Assembly (NCBI GenBank): GCA_009746045.1
Contig: RPFO01000026.1
Coordinates: 1,987,286 to 2,051,285 of the forward strand
DNA: 64,000 bases
Direction of reading: 5' to 3'
Origin: Mesostigma viride
Taxonomy: Eukaryota; Streptophyta; Mesostigmatophyceae; Mesostigmatales; Mesostigmataceae
Shown: in pieces, positions 33,742-44,900 of the stretch
Numbering within the stretch: position 1 is the first letter of the stretch
Layout of the letters: each line of letters starts with the position of its first letter
Program-made: the position numbers and the translations under genes
Notes under the pieces: model-generated
Told to the model about the DNA's origin: nothing
Databases searched by the model: none
Seen by the model: the letters and a program-made list of their open reading frames with translations, nothing else

Positions 33742-34555
33742 TCACAGGCTATACCAATCCCCATTCAGGCCATCCTTGCCCTTGAGTCCACCCATGGGAA
33801 ACTGCTCCACCATGTGGGCCAACTCTGGCCAGTCCCTGCTGACCTGCAACACCACGCAAGTCTCAGCAGCTCCTGCCACCATCTGGGCAGCATAGCGAAG
33901 GCATGCCCCTGGATAGGAGAAGAGCACCACAGACTGACTCTCAGGGTCCATCACCCAAGTAGAGGACGTCTTGTGCCTGCTCACCCATGATCTGTACGCC
34001 CACCAGAACTGCAGAAAGGTCTTGACCACCGACCACTTAGCACCTATCAGAGGCACCAGCACCCTTAGTGGCGTCTGACGGATCTTAAGTTCCACAGTGT
34101 ACTTGGGCAACCCTGGATGGCAAAAGAGGTTAGAAGTCTCCAAAGGAAAACACCTTCTGGCAGAGCTGGAGGAAGAAGGAACCAAATCAAAGGCACCCTT
34201 CTGAACTGAAAACTCCAACAGCTCCATGTAGGAAGCCTCTCCCATACTCACTGGCTGCAACTGAGTAAATGCCTCCTTCAAGGCCTCAGGTAAGGCTGCC
34301 AGCATGACCGGCCCCTCAGCAGGCCTCATGTCAATCTCAGGTCCTGGTGACAATGCATACATCCTACGCAGCAGATGAGCCACAAAAAGGGGAGCCACTC
34401 TCATACAGGCTTGTGTGCAGCTGAGATAGGACCTCCTCCACATAGCCTTCAGAGCTCACCTCCCCCTCCTCTCTGTTGAGTGCAGCCAACGCCTTGGCCA
34501 AAGTCTCATAGTGGTCACAGGGGCCCGTGCAGTTCCTATGATCCACATAGGCCAC
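33742..34555 (-). pseudogene. Unrecognised reading frame in the LTR element
   Basis: A frame of 233 codons (34443-33742) overlaps a shorter one (34555-34364), and the two look like one protein broken by a frameshift near 34400. It contains QFWWAYRSWVSRHK, then a CVVLQVSRDWPELAHMVEQF region. It lies near the 3' end of the element, after the place where integrase would be. I do not recognise the family. Confidence 0.4.
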
Positions 34556-35283
34556 TCAGCAGCACCAAGGTAGAAACCTCCAGGTATATACTATTGGTCT
34601 GGTACACGAAGACGTGCATGCAGAACATGACCCACGTGTCTTAATCATACCAGGAATCAAGCCCTAGGTGAACCACTCCATATGTCGAGGGTACAACACA
34701 GAAGTCACTCTCCATGTGCCATCCAAGCTCAGATCCCCTCAACCATCCTCAGAAACTGGTCACCAAAATCTGGATGTCATCTCAGCTTAGTCCAACCAAA
34801 CTCCCACCAGAGTCCATCCCACTCAACTCAGATCCCCGTCGGATTCAATGAGTCCACATGAATCCAAGAAGGAGTAAACAGGATCAAGGCACCTAAGCCA
34901 AACAAGGCGAGGCCACTCCATGTTCTGGGACACCACCCTCCCTCAGCTAGAGTCCACGGGTGAAAGACAAGCCTGACATTCCCAGGGATAACGGGTCATC
35001 CACAGGGATCCATGCCACGAAATACTGACAACTCTCACTGCTTGATCAGGGCAGGAAGCAGAGTGTCATGTAGCAAGGCTAACCCTCTATACAGCGAACC
35101 CCACAAAACTAACTGGGCTGCCAGGGTCCAAGGCTCATCAAAGCTAGTCACCACAGCACACCCAAAGATTCCAGCCCTTCTCAAGGGAAGAGGTAGTCAG
35201 GGACAGATGCTGTATCACCACAACAGAGTGGCAGGTAACCGAGCCATAATAAATCCCCAATCCATCCCAACTGGGGACCTCCC

Positions 35284-35607
35284 TCAGATCACCAACAGGT
35301 CATAGCAGGCTGGGTGGATTCCAAGAATGCTCAATCCTAACACAGGGGCTGGCGTGAGCTTCTGCTGCAGCAAGTCCAAGGCCTGCTGACACCCGTCAGT
35401 CCACGCAAACTGGAACGAGGAAACGTCAACAGCGCCCCAGGTGGAAGTGCAGTCACCAAGAGGCAGGAGCAATCCAGCAGGAAGACGTCGCCAACAGGGT
35501 CGCCTCAGGAAGATCAAGGGTATCTCAGAAGTACACCCATGATGAAGAGAGGCCGTGGACAGGGTTGTCACCAGTGGGTACCCGTCAGCAGGTTGGGGAG
35601 GTGCCAC
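35284..35607 (-). pseudogene. Ty3/gypsy reverse transcriptase to RNase H junction
   Basis: Codons at 35415-35338 read FQFAWTDGCQQALDLLQQKL and TPAPVL, the highly conserved F.W...CQ.A...LK..L..APVL block that ends the RT and leads into RNase H in Ty3/gypsy elements. The expected TDAS motif after it is lost, and the frame is closed on both sides by stops. Confidence 0.7.
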
Positions 35608-37219
35608 AAAGCACAGCCAAAATAGCCCACCGATGGCCAGCGAAACCAGGATACCACATAGTCAGGGATCTATGAGGTGAGCCCGACAGGATGAACTGAA
35701 ATCCCAGGGTGAATCCACGCTATGATCCTCACAGATCTCCTCCCCACCAGAACAAAATTCCCCCCCTCCAGTCGCACCAAAGGAGTGAGAGTGAGGTAAA
35801 GCCACATCTCCTTAGTAGCTAGTACACTCAAACCCATAGCCAGTGGCCTATGATAATCACAAGGCACACTATTTCTCCATAAGATGCCTGGGAAAACCAT
35901 CCACAGCCTTGAGAGGGATAGCAGAAGATCAGTAATGCCTCACCAGCATTATGAACGGTATGCCCCAACTTGTAAATCGTAGCACACGCTACCCCCATGC
36001 AAGGGCTAGGTGCAGCCCAATCCCCTGCACGCCCTGCTCCCCACACAAATCCCCCTCAGCATAACTGGTAAACTGGAGACTACCAGCATGCCTAATAATT
36101 CCACCCCTCTGCGTAGAATAAGCTGTAATAATCCTGGTATCAGCTTCCCAAGATTGACAGCATGACCTAGCAGGAACAAACGCCATGGGATACGCATGAA
36201 GACAGAGGCCCAGCCAACCAGAGAAGGGTGGGGGAGGCAAGTCTCTCAGCCCACTAAACCACTGGTGGCCTGCAGGGTCGCTCTATTAAGACGTCCTATG
36301 CACCTCATGACTAAAGATGGGGTGGGAACTACAGCATCCAAGACAGAGTTGCATACAAGGCAGCTTGAGAGCAGACTGAAAGCAATCACCAATCAGCCAA
36401 CTGATGTGCCCAAGCTTGGCAGGGCCCCAGCAACAAATCACTCCCCGCATCCATCCAGGTGGCACTACCATGCAAGGTAATGTGGGCATTAGGATCGAAG
36501 GAGCCCAAGACAAGGTTGCACAAGTAGGGCAGCGTAAGGGTATGCTGGATGAGGCCATCAGTCATCAAACAGATACACCCTCAGCTTGGCAGGGCCCTAG
36601 CAAGTAGACTGAACCATGTCCCCCTAGTCAAAGCATGGAAAGTAGTATCCATGTCCGTGGACCACGTAGACTGCCAAATGGTATTAATGTCAGTGTACCA
36701 CGGATACTGATGCACATGAGGCAGGTTGTAAGGGTGGTAGAGGGCTGAATGGGTCCCCCAACTAACCCACACCTCTAAGCTCATGTGAGCCCCCGCCCAG
36801 CACCAAGTAGTCCAACTCCTCAATTAAGAGTCAACGGAGTGGGCATCATTGTCATCACTGTCATGCCAAAGATTCCAGCCTGCCCCACAGTTGTAGCTCC
36901 GTTGATCCCGCCCATCATCCAACCACAAGGACATCCTACCCACGCAAACATGATGCCAGACCCCCCGTGCAAGCAGTCCCATTCATACAACCATCATGCT
37001 GTGCAAGCAATCAGCTCAAGGGCGGATGGTGTACTATCAAGACAACAAGCCATCCTGGCACCATGCAAGCAAGAATAAGTCCATAGCAGGGCAAAGCAAG
37101 GGTAGGAGGTTACTCATCTGCACAAGGCTGGCTTGATGTCCACCAGCAGGCAGGACCCAGCACTGCGTCAGGAGCAGGCACCAGCATTACAGATACTCGT
37201 CACTTGGGCGTCCCCAAGT

Positions 37220-37350
37220 CACCAGAGTCGCCAGCGGCCACCATGCAGTGCTTGCAGTCGCCACCACGAGTGCTCTCAGGCCCCACCATGAGTGCTGGTA
37301 GTCGCCACCAGGAGTGCTGGCACTCGTCACCATGAGTGCTTGCAGTTGCC
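37220..37350. repeat. Tandem ~30-bp repeat in the LTR element
   Basis: CGCCACCA(C/G)GAGTGCT and CACCATGAGTGCT variants alternate four or more times. Confidence 0.7.
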
Positions 37351-38364
37351 ACCAACAGCACTAGTCCACTACCAGGGTACTCTCCAACGTAGCCTCCATG
37401 CACCATGCCCGCCATAGACATGTTTCCAATCCCCCACTGGCCTCAAGCCCCCAAGAGGCTACTGCCACCACGCCCAATCAGCGTTGGACCACCCCCACAT
37501 GTGGGTATCCAACACAGCTGTTGCCTGACTGTACAACCAAGACTAGCTGCTTGCGCCGATCACGCTATGGGGAAGTGACTAAGCTGCTTTATGGAGGCCT
37601 GGGACGGACACCAATGAGCCTGGCTCCAGAAGCTGCTTGGAAGAAGGACCACATGCTGTCAACTGCCCGGACTAAACGTCAATCAGGCTGCAGGAAGGAG
37701 CCAGCACTCTTCACTATGGCACTCAGAAAACTGCCTAGTAGGCAAGCCACAGACTGCCAACCTATTAAGATAGCAGACTCGAACAGGGCTACTACCAAGT
37801 GCCAGGTAGCCAGAACTCCTAAGCCGGAGGAACACAAGGGCCTGAGGTTGTCCAACAGCCAGCAGAATTGCCCAAAAATCGAAAAAATGGGCCTAAAAAC
37901 GCCTTGACCAGTGTCAAAAATTCTGATCTGAGAACTATATCAGATATATTCACAGATAAGAACTATGACAGCAGCCCTGGTGTCCATACTTGCTGTCCTA
38001 GTGCACCTCCTAGGCCCAACAGGGACCATCTGCCAACAAGCAGTGGTAACCATCCTGTCCTGGGAGAAGTAAATGCGTGGTCACAATGGTCTGGCGCAGG
38101 TAAGGGCCCCAACTGGCAAGTGACCCACACCCCACTTGTAAAGGGACATTGTCAAGCAAGTGGTCCACCCCCTCTGGGAACATGTGTCAAAGGACACCGT
38201 CTAGCAAGTGGGCAACCCATGCAAGAGACACCTGGCAACTCATGGGTGCACGTGTGATACCCTCTAGGGGACAACCCACTGCAGGTATCCCGATGTCCCC
38301 TGATGTGGTGGCATCTACCATGCCATATGCCTCCATGATAGCATCTGGCACCCTTTGGCAGACC

Positions 38365-38560
38365 TGGGATATCCACTCCCCCGCAGAAATTTTCTCAGGG
38401 TAACTAGACACAGCTGTCCAAGTATGATAGTGGAAACCCCGTAAATGCTGTTGTTCTGCCCTGGCATGTGTGATGCCGTCTGGAAATTACATTGCAGACA
38501 TCCAGGATGTCCACTCCCCCGCAAAAAATTGCTCAGGGTAACCAGACGTAGCTGCCACCA
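38365..38560. repeat. Diverged ~150-bp duplication in the LTR element
   Basis: TCCACTCCCCCGCAGAAATT with CTCAGGGTAACTAGAC near 38375 recurs near 38509 as TCCACTCCCCCGCAAAAAAT with CTCAGGGTAACCAGAC. Confidence 0.7.
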
Positions 38561-39466
38561 ATCTGGACAACTCCTAGGGAGCTCGCCCTACCCATAGTAC
38601 CATGATGATAGTGGGAACAACACAAATGCCGTTGTTCTCCTCCCCACCAAAACCAAACCACCATACACGTGGGAGGAACCAAAGCTCAACCTAGAACGCC
38701 TCCACTGTCATGATGCTCAACAAGAAAAGGAAGAGTTTCCCCCACAACTGAAACAAATGTTTGGCGACGCGTGAATTAAGGACGTGCCACAGTCCTTAAA
38801 CAGCAAGGGTAGGCTGCCCATGCACCGAAGAAAAGGATCCTGAAAGATTGTCAAGTGAGTGCAAAAGGAACCTTGCGTAAAAAGGCAGCCATGAATCCCT
38901 ACTGTCCGCTCATCCGGAGCCACCCTCAAAAGACACGAGGTGTAACCTGAGCCACACCGTAAAAATGTCGTCAAAGAAAAGCAGCACCGGGAAAAAAAAC
39001 AACCTTAGACGGCGACGTCGTCAGGCGGTCGCGGTGGTGGTCGTGCGTGCAGCCGCAACCCGGAAACCGGGTGATAGGTGCCGTCGGCAGCAACAGTGCG
39101 TCGGCTCAGCCATAACCCGTAGCGCCATGTCAGCCTGGCCGAAAACAGAGCCTGCAGGGAAAAAAGACAGCTCCTAGCAGGATTCTGGAGCCGGACCTGC
39201 TGAGCTACTGGCCCAACACTCCGCATGCCCTGCTCGAAACGTAGCAACACTTGCGTAATGCCGATATATAAAGATGTTTGGAGCTAGGCAGAGACTGCGG
39301 CGTCAGCAGCCACGACAGACAGGGCGGTGGTCGGACTTCAGCACGATGCGGCCAGCCAGCCGAAAGCCCGTAAGTAAGGACGCTTGTCAATGAAATATTG
39401 CACGAATTTAAAGAAAGGGACGGTGACTTAGTGGTGCGTTAATAATGGCTTATGCAACACCCTTTT

Positions 39467-39697
39467 CTAGGGAGAGGTGAAGGAGAAGGTCGCCCACACC
39501 TGGTTCCGTAGGGATGAAGGTGATTGTGTAACCCGCCTCACTTCAGTCATAGAAGTACGATTGAAATTAAGTTGACGCCGTGGAGTATGAGTAGTTGTCT
39601 CAGCACCTTCCCTAGCAATGGGTTCCAGAGATGATGACGGATCTCCCAAACCTTGATTAGTAGGGGGTAAAGGTGATTGTGTCTTCGAACTACTCAT
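39467..39697 (-). pseudogene. Possible gag N-terminal remnant
   Basis: The first notable minus-strand frame after the primer site (76 codons, MSSSKTQSPLPPTNQG...) is Ser/Thr/Pro-rich, as a gag start could be. Position is the only real support. Confidence 0.3.
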
Positions 39698-39909
39698 ACT
39701 TCCACATGGAGTCGCGATCGTCTGCCTAGTAGAGACAACGGTTACGGCTGACTTCTAGTGTTACAGAGCAAGACAGTCACATCAGGATGTGTCTCAGTCT
39801 GTAACACCGTAAGTTTTCCGCAACTCTATGAATCTTCTCGGATGACAGACATCTGATCAACGTTGTACTACCCGGAAGGTTGCGACTTCAAGAGAAACAC
39901 CAAAGTAGA

Positions 39910-39924
39910 GATCCCCGATACCAA
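39910..39924 (-). other. Primer-binding site of the LTR element
   Basis: Minus strand TTGGTATCGGGGATC directly follows the 5' LTR. The TGGTATC start is typical for initiator tRNA-Met primers. Confidence 0.7.
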
Positions 39925-40703
39925 TGTAACGACTAAAAATGATCATCAACATCATCCACAGTCCAATATGAAAGATCTTTTACCTGGGTTGCTTTCCTGA
40001 GTCGCAGAACTTCAAGTATCCGAGCAACGTTGAGATGGAAATTCCACAGCACGTGATTTAGGGAATCACAACCCCTTGTAGACACAAAGACAAGCTCGTG
40101 TATAGACGACCTCTGTGGAACTGAAGGACGTCTATAGCCAAGGGGCTCTTATGGATGGACAACAAAGACAAGCTTTATTATACCATGGTGAATCAAAACC
40201 AACGTAGCAACAATGGCGACCCCACGTCCTTGATATCGACGTGCTTGTCGAACTTGCTCCAACCTTAGCCTGAAGAGAACCAATCAGAACCATGGGATTC
40301 TATACAAGATCTTCGTATCCATCCTAGTCACACAGAACAGAACAACACCACACACAGCCTGGCAGAATCTTTCCATGAGATCCTAAATCTGTCGTAAGCA
40401 CTGAAGTCCCAAAGGAGCATTTAAGACTCAATAGTACCAACTAACAAACTACAACCCCACGTGGATCAGGCCACGACCAATGAGGGCTCCTATCAGTAGT
40501 ATCAGCCAACAAACTACAACCCTACGTGGATCAGGCCACGACCAATGAGGGTTCCTATCAGTTGGTTGACAAAGTATCAGCTCCAAGTACCGTCGTCTTA
40601 GAAACCTCATAACTTTCTCAATACTGATCCAAAAGTCCTCAAATAAAAGCCAAACATTCACAAAACAAAGGATGTAACAACAAAGTCATTTTTGCTTGTT
40701 ACA
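39925..40703 (-). repeat. LTR (5' LTR of the minus-strand element)
   Basis: 779 bp. It differs from the other LTR by one substitution (near 40038) and loss of two bases (near 40256) by eye. Confidence 0.93.
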
Positions 40704-40708
40704 GCACT

Positions 40709-41990
40709 TAGGCGCTATACCTAGCAAAACCCTGAGGTCCCAAGGGTTATAGGGGTCGACCTAGGGAGCAAAATGATCCGGCAGCTCCGCGAGCTCTACC
40801 GTTTGAGCATATTGGTGTATGGGAAAATTCCGGTTTTCTAAAATGGGTCATTGGCCGGCGCGACGCGATACTGGCACGGCACGGCGCTGGATAGCTGAAG
40901 CCTTGTAGTGGTGGCAGACGGCAGCATACTTCCGTGCCTAGGGGCAGCACCATCTTGCGGGCAAACCCCCCCCCTCTATGGTACCTGCCAAAATTTTGAC
41001 TGCAGATTTGGGTTCAGCTCGCCAAGTGCTATCAGTTTGTCCGTCAAACCGTTTCAAAATTCCGACCATACAGGGAGCAGCAGAAATCCAAGTGTTTTGT
41101 TGTAAAAAACCCATATCGGCCCGGCACCCTACCTACCTACCCTTTAAGTTAACGGTTTTTGAGGCTCTGTAACTTCTAACCTATGAGAGACCCCCTGGGG
41201 TTGTGACCCGTGGCAAACATGCTTGTTTTCGCGAGATCTACTCGAATCCAGCGTCATGTAAATTTTCTTGTTTTTGGACAACCCCCCCTGCAAGGAGACA
41301 CATTTATCTTGGTGGACCTTGGGTGAACAGCGGCAAACAAAATGCGTGACGGTTGCAAGTGCAAGACGAACATGTATATAATTTGTCTCTTTGATATATA
41401 CTTGTCGACTGCCGTTCGACACGACTGGTCACGTCGTATCGAACGGCGTCATTATTAGCGCAATGGCTTTATCCGCCGTATAGCCACGTGGCGCGACACC
41501 CGTCTCCCATGTCCGAACCGACGTCCGACTCGAGCCGACTCAACTCAGACCTCACAAGGGCTCAGGCTCTCAGCTACTTAACTGCGGTAATAACCGGCAG
41601 TCCGGGCCGGGTACAGACGTACAGACTGTAGCTCGTATCCGGTACATACCCGGTGTATGTAATCGCCACACAGCGGGATCCGGATTTCCCGGACTGTGCT
41701 TGCATCCTCAAATGTGCTAAATCCGGGCGATGGCGGGCAGGTGCATTGGATAAAATATTACCAATCTGTCTGAGTGAAATGCGACGGAAAGAATGCAATG
41801 AGGTCGTGTTCTTGTTGATGGTCTAGGCTTACTTAACGAGGTGCATGCCTGAATGTATCGTGATCATCGCTTTCTGGTGAGTATCTCACCCGGCCTTGCG
41901 TGCTTATGGTCGCCTGACCATGGGCAGGATAATTGCTCTCCCTACGGGATTTCTTCTTAACAATCTCGGTATCGGACCTAAACCGTAAAG
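40709..41990. promoter_or_regulatory. Upstream region of BBS4
   Basis: No gene was recognised. It must contain the BBS4 promoter and 5' UTR. A short hairpin lies at 41411-41447 (GCCGTTCGACACGAC against GTCGTATCGAACGGC). An X-box (RFX site), expected upstream of many cilium genes in animals, could not be assigned. Confidence 0.4.
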
Positions 41991-44900
41991 ATGGCGAGCT
42001 CTTCTACGCAGATTCGAGAGAAAAATAACTACTACATCTACCTTCTGTATGTTCGACAGGTAAGAATCCTGCCGGTTTCCTCTTGCAACCAAGTCGTAAT
42101 TCGGCCGAGAAAAACAATTGAACCTAGTTGGATCACCTCACTGGTCAGCCTGTCGCCGTGCTTTTCTTGGCAACTGTACAAGTTATAAATCTGACCCGCT
42201 TTCGTGCCTACATGGGCAACACCGCGGGCCATGAACTGCAGGAATTCGACAAATGCCTCAAGGTCATTGAAACGCAGTTGGCCGAGTGCAATGGCCTCTG
42301 TGAGTACCCCATTTACGTGAAAGCGCTGATCAAACGGCAGCGGGGTGAAATCCAAGAATCGCTGCAGCTATTTCAGGCAGCAACCTGCCTCAACCCTGCC
42401 AGCGCAGACAACCTCAAGCAAGTGGGACGGTCGCTGTACCTGCTCGGAAAGCACAAAGCGGCGATCGACGTCTACGAAGAAGCAGAGAAGATCGGCATCC
42501 AGGATTGGGAGTTGTGGCACAATAAGGTGAGGGCAGGTCAATAAATCAGCTTTGGGGGAACCTGTGGTGTCAAGAGGGGGGCCTGCAAAATAACGACCCA
42601 AACACATGTACTCTCCCATGCATGCAGCTGGGAAACGGCAACTGCCCACGTTGTTGACGAGATAATCACCCTGCCTTCTTACCACTATCTTTTCTTGCTG
42701 TCTTTAATTCTAGGTCGTTCAAATATTATATATGTATGTATTAATGGGAGGCCCCCAGTAGCCCAGCCACCAGTGCCTTTCTATCACGACATCAGCCGAT
42801 TGCCCTGATAATGGTTTCACCCTGTCCCTCGACAATGTCGGCTGATACTGTCGACCTAGTTGTGCATAAATTAGCCTTCCTGTCTGAGTCGGGAGGCAGG
42901 GTCCACTTCGCATCCGCTTAATCATGTCATTTAAGTGACTGGTCATTGGCCTCCTCTACCATGTTCATTACTTCGTCCACATGCCACTGTGAAAACCACG
43001 TGACACGGCTGGTGAGAAGTCGGGTGTTTATTACCAGCCATATCATCATGTGGTTTTCACGGCAAAAAGTGGGGTGTGATTCACTAACAGTGTCATGTGG
43101 TTTTCACGGCAAAAAGTGGGGTGTGATTCACTAACAGTGTCATGTGGTTTTCACGGCAAAAAGTGGGGTGTGATTCACTAACAGTGTCATGTGGTTTTCA
43201 CGGCAAAAAGTGGGGTGTGATTCACTAACAGTGTCATGTGGTTTTCACGGCAAAAAGTGGGGTGTGATTCACTAACAGTGTCATGTGGTTTTCACGGCGA
43301 AAAGTGGGGTGTGATTCACTAACAGTGTCATGTGGTTTTCACGGTGGCATCTGGCAGAAGCTACAGATAGAAGATGTGGTAGGGGAGGCAAATGACCAGT
43401 TGCTTAATTGACACTGCCAGTTTCAATATCCAATAAACAGCATGGCCGCATGGCTTCCCAACGCCACCAACGTTCATGGTCGCGCCATTGCCCATGCTCG
43501 CCGCCGTGTTGCTGTCCCCATATTTATTACCACCAATTACAGGTGCAGGACCTGGGCTACGTCGTTTTGAAGACATGTGACAAGGCTTGCTGCCGACGTA
43601 CTGTTTTTTCTTCTGGGCTCACCAAAGATGAGATTCTTTATACTTGCTCACACCATCAGGTCATTTCTTGGCTCACCATTGCTGCGTTGTTGCCATCGTC
43701 ACGTTTGTCGCCCCCGCCGCCACCACGCGTGCAGGGCCTGTGCTACATCTTCCTGAAGAAATATGACAAGGCGGTCGAGTGCTTCCTCAAGGCCAACGAG
43801 ATCCAGCGGCACGACGCGACGTACATGCAGCTGGGCAAGGTGTACACACTGCAGGTGGGCAGGGCAAGATTATTAGTCATGCTAAATATAGGTGCTGTGT
43901 ATGCCATGCACATGCAGCTGCGCAAGGTGGCCACGCTGCAGGGAAAGGGGCACCGGGTGGGTGAGGGTGGTGTGGGAGACAAAAGGGAAAACGTGCGTGG
44001 GTGGCCACCTTGGCCGTGATGTAAACGCACCACGTGATGTACATGCAGGTGGGCAAGGTGGCCACACTGGATTCTGGAAGTGGGTTAAGGGACAGCAACC
44101 CGTGTTCCATACTGGGCATGCTGAGTTTAGGTGTTGCGTGACACGCAGCTGGGCAAGGGGGCCAAGCAGGACTAGATTTGTGGTGACTCGATATGGATGG
44201 TGGGGAAGACCGAAGGGGCAGCTTGTGTGGGTGCTATGCGATGCTCGCGACATGCAGCCTGGGCAAGTGGTCACATGCGGCCTTGTATGGGGATCCAGGG
44301 GGGTAAGGGAGCAAGGGAGACATAGGGAAGGAGAGCCGGGATAAACGAAGCCTTGGGGTGCAGGGGCGACGTAGAGCAGAGGAAAGGAAGTCATGTCCCC
44401 CCTTGTTCTGTAGACGACAGAATGACCCGGGAGCTCTATCACAAATCATCGCGTCTGTCCACGTGGGCGGGCGACGGTCGATGTCTCCGTGGAGGCATCT
44501 GACTTCTCGCTCAGTCGCCGAACTCATACCTCCTCTAGTCGCACCTCCTCTAGTCACACCTCCTCTAGTCGCGCCTCCTCTAGTCGCGCCTCCTCTAGTC
44601 GCACCTCCTCTAGTCGCGCCTCCTCCAGTCACACCTCCTCTAGTCACACCTCCTCTAGTCCCACCTCCTCTAGTCGCACCTCCTCTAGTCGCACCTCCAG
44701 TCTCTATCCCCTACCCATCCATCTGAGAAGGGGCAATAAGGCAGCGGTGAACGTGTACCTGGAGGCGTCCGAGTTCTTATTCCTTCACTCGTGCCTCCTG
44801 TAAACATATGTCCTGACCCCATGCATGTACAGGAAGACTACAAGGCGGCGGTGGACGTGTACCTGGAGGCGTCCGAGTTCTCCCCCGAGAACCCGAACCT

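Larger units (their letters stand above)
32602..40703 (-). mobile_element. LTR retrotransposon, Ty3/gypsy-related, degenerate interior, 8.1 kb
   Basis: Two LTRs of 781 and 779 bp begin TGTAAC and end GTTACA and are flanked by GCACT. On the minus strand the LTR at 40703-39925 is followed by TTGGTATCGGGGATC, which fits an initiator-tRNA-Met primer site. A purine tract (GAGGGGGAGA) precedes the other LTR. The element is therefore on the minus strand. Inside, only a short reverse-transcriptase/RNase H junction is recognisable (35338-35415). Between the LTRs I found one substitution and one 2-bp indel, so it inserted recently in spite of having no intact gag-pol. This suggests a non-autonomous element mobilised in trans. 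Confidence 0.92.

Noticed and set aside
41411-41447. A terminator or riboswitch-like hairpin before BBS4
   Set aside because: A 15-bp stem can occur by chance in 1.3 kb, and the gene start is 540 bp away; listed only as a hairpin.
43043-43345. CRISPR-like array
   Set aside because: The repeats are directly adjacent with no unique spacers, and the genome is eukaryotic. It is a minisatellite.
44358-44803. Ser/Thr/Arg-rich protein frame
   Set aside because: It is produced by a 15-bp repeat inside a BBS4 intron.
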